Shown: positions 32,088-34,485 of the stretch, one piece after another | Numbering within the stretch: the stretch's first letter is position 1 | Layout: every line of letters starts with the position of its first letter | Origin: Clostridiaceae bacterium | GTDB taxonomy: Bacteria; Bacillota; Clostridia; Clostridiales; Clostridiaceae | Assembly: GCA_014380625.1 (NCBI GenBank) | Contig: JACMJL010000039.1 | Location: forward strand, 1 to 34,485 | Length of the DNA stretch: 34,485 bases | Direction: 5' to 3' | Program-made: the position numbers and the translations under genes | The notes under the pieces: model-generated | What the model saw: the letters and a program-made list of their open reading frames with translations, nothing else | Told to the model about the DNA's origin: nothing | Database searches by the model: none

Positions 32088-33062
32088 ATGGAAACAAAAG
32101 TTCAACCGAAAAAAATCATAGAACATAAATATAGTCTCATACAAAATATTCGTAAAAATAAATTTGCATATGCACTAGTAGCGCCCGCAATGATTGCTAT
32201 GATAATTGTGCAACTTTATCCTATGGCTGAAGGATTGTATTTTTCAGTACTTAAACTTAATCAATTCACCTTAAGGCAGTTCTTACACGCACCCTTTGTG
32301 GGATTCGATAATTTCTACACGGTGCTATTTGATACTTCAAGTAATATGCGTTCTGGATTCTTTGAGTCACTTAGAAATACAGGAATATATGCTGCACTTT
32401 GTAGTATATTTGTTTTAGTAATTGGTCTTATAGCCGCAATGGTAGTTAATAGAGAATTTAAATTTAGAGGAATTGCAAGAACTTTGTTATTAACTCCTTG
32501 GGTTGTACCTTCTTATGTAGTTGGTATGTTATGGGGATTTATGTGGCAACAAGATACAGGCATAGTAAATAGAATATTAGTAGATTGGTTGCATATATTG
32601 CATACTAAACCTTTTTGGCTCACTGGACCTAATGTAATTTGGGCAATAATAATCCCTACAATATGGAGGAATGTTCCCTTTGTAATGATAATGCTTCTAG
32701 CTGGACTTCAGAATATTCCTGAGGATTATTATGAGGCTGCAGAAATTGATGGTGCAAATGGAATTGAAAAATTTCGTGCAATTACCTTACCCTTACTTAA
32801 ACCAATAATTGGTATTCAGTTACTATTTGGAATGATTAATTATATATATTCTTATAATATTGTTTCCATGATGTTTGGGCATGGTGCAGGATATGCAGGT
32901 AAGTGGGGAGATCTATTAATGACAAATATCCAAAGAAACTCATTCCAAACCTGGAATTTTGGCGTAGGTGCTGCAGCAACAATCGCTGTAATGGTATGCG
33001 TCCTTATAATTGTAGGTATTTGGTATAGAGTATTTAGAGATAGTTTGGTGGTGGAGGAATAA
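32088..33062 (+). CDS. ABC sugar permease, MalF/LacF type
   Basis: The first membrane subunit of a CUT1 sugar importer, 324 residues. It has a cytoplasmic N-terminal tail of about 28 residues and about six helices, the first at AYALVAPAMIAMIIVQLYPM. The EAA loop that docks the ATPase is DYYEAAEIDGANGIEKF followed by ITLPLLKP (about 215-240). GGGAGGTGACGT precedes the ATG. Its TAA overlaps the next ATG by one base (TAATG), so the two permeases are translated together. No ATP-binding subunit gene is present in the window; an MsmX/UgpC-like shared ATPase elsewhere would be needed. Confidence 0.93.
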   Translation: METKVQPKKIIEHKYSLIQNIRKNKFAYALVAPAMIAMIIVQLYPMAEGLYFSVLKLNQFTLRQFLHAPFVGFDNFYTVLFDTSSNMRSGFFESLRNTGIYAALCSIFVLVIGLIAAMVVNREFKFRGIARTLLLTPWVVPSYVVGMLWGFMWQQDTGIVNRILVDWLHILHTKPFWLTGPNVIWAIIIPTIWRNVPFVMIMLLAGLQNIPEDYYEAAEIDGANGIEKFRAITLPLLKPIIGIQLLFGMINYIYSYNIVSMMFGHGAGYAGKWGDLLMTNIQRNSFQTWNFGVGAAATIAVMVCVLIIVGIWYRVFRDSLVVEE

Positions 33063-33928
33063 TGAAAAAGAGTTACGCAGAAAACCTTAGAAGAAAAAAG
33101 AAATTAAAGCATAGGGCAGCAAATGTTATTTTAATAGGAATGATTATACTAAGTGTATTTCCAATTGCTTGGATGGTGTTAAGTTCTTTGATGACCCAAG
33201 GTGATTTAGCAACGGGAAGATTAGGTACACCAAATAACTGGAAGAACTATGTTGAAATGTGGCAGAATATAAATTTCTTCGCTTATTTTAAAAATAGTTT
33301 GATAATCTGCACTTTGACCACCGCAATTACGCTAAGTTTAGCTGTTTTTGCAGGGTATGCAGTTGCAAAATATAAGTTTCCGGGTTCAGGTGCCTTTGGA
33401 GGTACAGTTCTCGCTACACAGATGATTCCTGGAATGATGTTTTTGTTACCATTATATATAACCTTTATAAAAATTCAGCAAAATTTTGGAATCAAAATTG
33501 TGAACACCTACGCAGGCGTTATAATTACCTATTCCGCATTTTTCATTCCTTTTAGTATATGGATTTTAAGAGGTTTCTTTGCAAGCATACCTAAGGAGTT
33601 AGAGGAAGCAGCTCGTATTGATGGGTGCTCAAATATAGGCGCATTTATAAGAGTAATATTGCCAGTTTCTATAACAGGGATAATTGCAACAGGAATATAT
33701 ATATTCTTAATGGCTTGGGATGAATTGCTTTTCGCATGGGTTCTTACCACGGATATTTCTACTCAGACTATTCCAGTAGGTATAAGACTTTATGTGGGTA
33801 ATTATCAAAATCGATATGATTTAATGATGGCAGCTAGTGTAGTTACAACACTTCCTGTATTAATTATGTTCTTTCTCCTTCAAAAGAAATTTATCAGTGG
33901 TATGACTGCAGGTTCTGTTAAGGGTTAA
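33062..33928 (+). CDS. ABC sugar permease, MalG/LacG type
   Basis: The second membrane subunit, 288 residues, with about six helices. The first is VILIGMIILSVFPIAWMVLSS (about 23-43). The EAA loop is ELEEAARIDGCSNIGAF followed by RVILPVS (about 180-203). The extracellular start of the protein (LMTQGDLATGRLGTPNNWKNY) is typical of MalG-like subunits. GGTGGAGGAAT precedes the ATG, and the gene overlaps the first permease by one base. It would form the channel with that protein and accept substrate from the lipoprotein at 30660. Confidence 0.93.
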   Translation: MKKSYAENLRRKKKLKHRAANVILIGMIILSVFPIAWMVLSSLMTQGDLATGRLGTPNNWKNYVEMWQNINFFAYFKNSLIICTLTTAITLSLAVFAGYAVAKYKFPGSGAFGGTVLATQMIPGMMFLLPLYITFIKIQQNFGIKIVNTYAGVIITYSAFFIPFSIWILRGFFASIPKELEEAARIDGCSNIGAFIRVILPVSITGIIATGIYIFLMAWDELLFAWVLTTDISTQTIPVGIRLYVGNYQNRYDLMMAASVVTTLPVLIMFFLLQKKFISGMTAGSVKG

Positions 33929-33973
33929 ATATCAGGTTCTCAACTATTTTAATGGAAAGGATGTAAGATTAAT

Positions 33974-34485
33974 ATGTCAATTAAGAATTTGCGAATAAAG
34001 GTAAAACTAAGTCTAGCATTCTTATTATTGATTTCCCTATCTTTGCTAATAGTTTCAGTTGTTTCATACAATAAGTTTTCATCAATAATTATTAGCCAAA
34101 ATAGAACTAATTTTATTGAACTTATGAAACAAAAAGGAGAGAACATAAATAATTCTTTACTGGAAATAGACAAAGATTTTAACGTTTTATCCAATAATGA
34201 TACAGTAGGAAATATTGTTACAAAGTACAAAGACCTGGATTACGGGGAGAAAATAAAAGCAGATACTCAAATTCATGATTTTTTAATAAATACTCTTAAG
34301 ACAAGAATGGATATAGCAGATATTTTTATAACTTCCACAACTAATGATGTGTTTTATCAAGGTGGATCCGGAATTGATGGTGCTTATAATATCTTTGAGG
34401 ATCCAAAATATAAACAATTTATTGAAAGTAATAAATGGTCTAGTAAGACAATACCATATGAAAGCACACATAAACTTACTAGCCA
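33974..34485 (+). CDS. Start of a second membrane sensor, probably a YesM-type histidine kinase (partial)
   Basis: An open frame of 170 codons running off the window edge. AAAGGATG lies about nine bases before the ATG. The N-terminus has a basic segment (MSIKNLRIKVK) and one membrane helix (LSLAFLLLISLSLLIVSVVSY), followed by an extracellular region with Cache-like sequence (KGENINNSLLEIDKDFNVLSN..., IADIFITSTTNDVFYQG). The same layout opens YesM-type kinases and chemoreceptors; with the position directly after the permeases, a second sugar-sensing kinase is the better guess. The kinase or signalling half is not visible, so this is inference. It is likely the next gene of the ABC operon. Confidence 0.7.
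   Translation, partial: MSIKNLRIKVKLSLAFLLLISLSLLIVSVVSYNKFSSIIISQNRTNFIELMKQKGENINNSLLEIDKDFNVLSNNDTVGNIVTKYKDLDYGEKIKADTQIHDFLINTLKTRMDIADIFITSTTNDVFYQGGSGIDGAYNIFEDPKYKQFIESNKWSSKTIPYESTHKLTS

Noticed and set aside
33949-34471. Two minus-strand frames of 93 and 62 residues at the window end
   Set aside because: They lie opposite a convincing truncated sensor gene that has a good ribosome binding site and membrane helix.
1-34485. CRISPR arrays, tRNA or rRNA genes, integrases and complete insertion sequences
   Set aside because: None was seen on either strand; only short dispersed repeats and hairpins are present.

Overview
This window reads as chromosomal DNA from a low-GC, anaerobic, motile Firmicute of the Clostridium type. 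The evidence is AT-rich intergenic DNA, strong GGAGG ribosome binding sites, TTG and GTG starts, an indolepyruvate:ferredoxin oxidoreductase, chemoreceptors, a c-di-GMP-I riboswitch and lipoproteins with Gram-positive style transport genes. I see no phage, insertion sequence, CRISPR array, tRNA or rRNA.

Layout. 1-600: tail of an unidentified membrane protein, a bidirectional terminator and a broken chagasin-like (I42) protease-inhibitor gene. 650-4880: an amino-acid/aryl-acid operon, iorA-iorB-phenylacetate-CoA ligase-ACT protein. 5000-9570: single genes (Nif3-like, SppA/SDH-type protease, methyltransferase, nitroreductase, SanA-like DUF218), with a candidate small RNA at about 6038-6101 (minus). 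9660-17380, minus strand: a chemoreceptor, a YbhJ-type hydratase of the aconitase family, a DUF3048 lipoprotein, an HD-GYP protein and an MFS transporter. 17480-20610, plus strand: a DeoR regulator, then a c-di-GMP-I riboswitch with its terminator in front of a dCache chemoreceptor. 20660-21830: flavodoxin-like protein and TetR regulator with a nested palindromic operator.

21980 to the end is the most coherent part: a candidate beta-glucan (lichenan/cereal glucan) sensing and utilisation locus on the plus strand. It contains a GH3 lipoprotein, an orphan solute-binding lipoprotein, a YesM-type histidine kinase, an AraC-type response regulator, a secreted GH16 lichenase with an F5/8-type C domain, an ABC sugar-binding lipoprotein, two permeases, and the start of a second membrane sensor cut by the window edge. 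A model from the sequence: the lichenase cuts mixed-linkage glucan, the GH3 enzyme trims it, the 30660 binding protein and two permeases import oligosaccharides (the ATPase is not present and would be supplied elsewhere), and the orphan binding protein-kinase-regulator trio senses them.

Two regulatory patterns support this model. A 34-bp element, 28/34 identical and itself built on a GTAA half-site repeated every 21 bp, lies at the same distance upstream of the lichenase and ABC promoters; it is a good candidate target for the AraC-type regulator. Perfect CcpA cre matches lie just after the -10 boxes of the sensor operon and the lichenase gene. All functions are assigned from motifs by eye; no database search was run.
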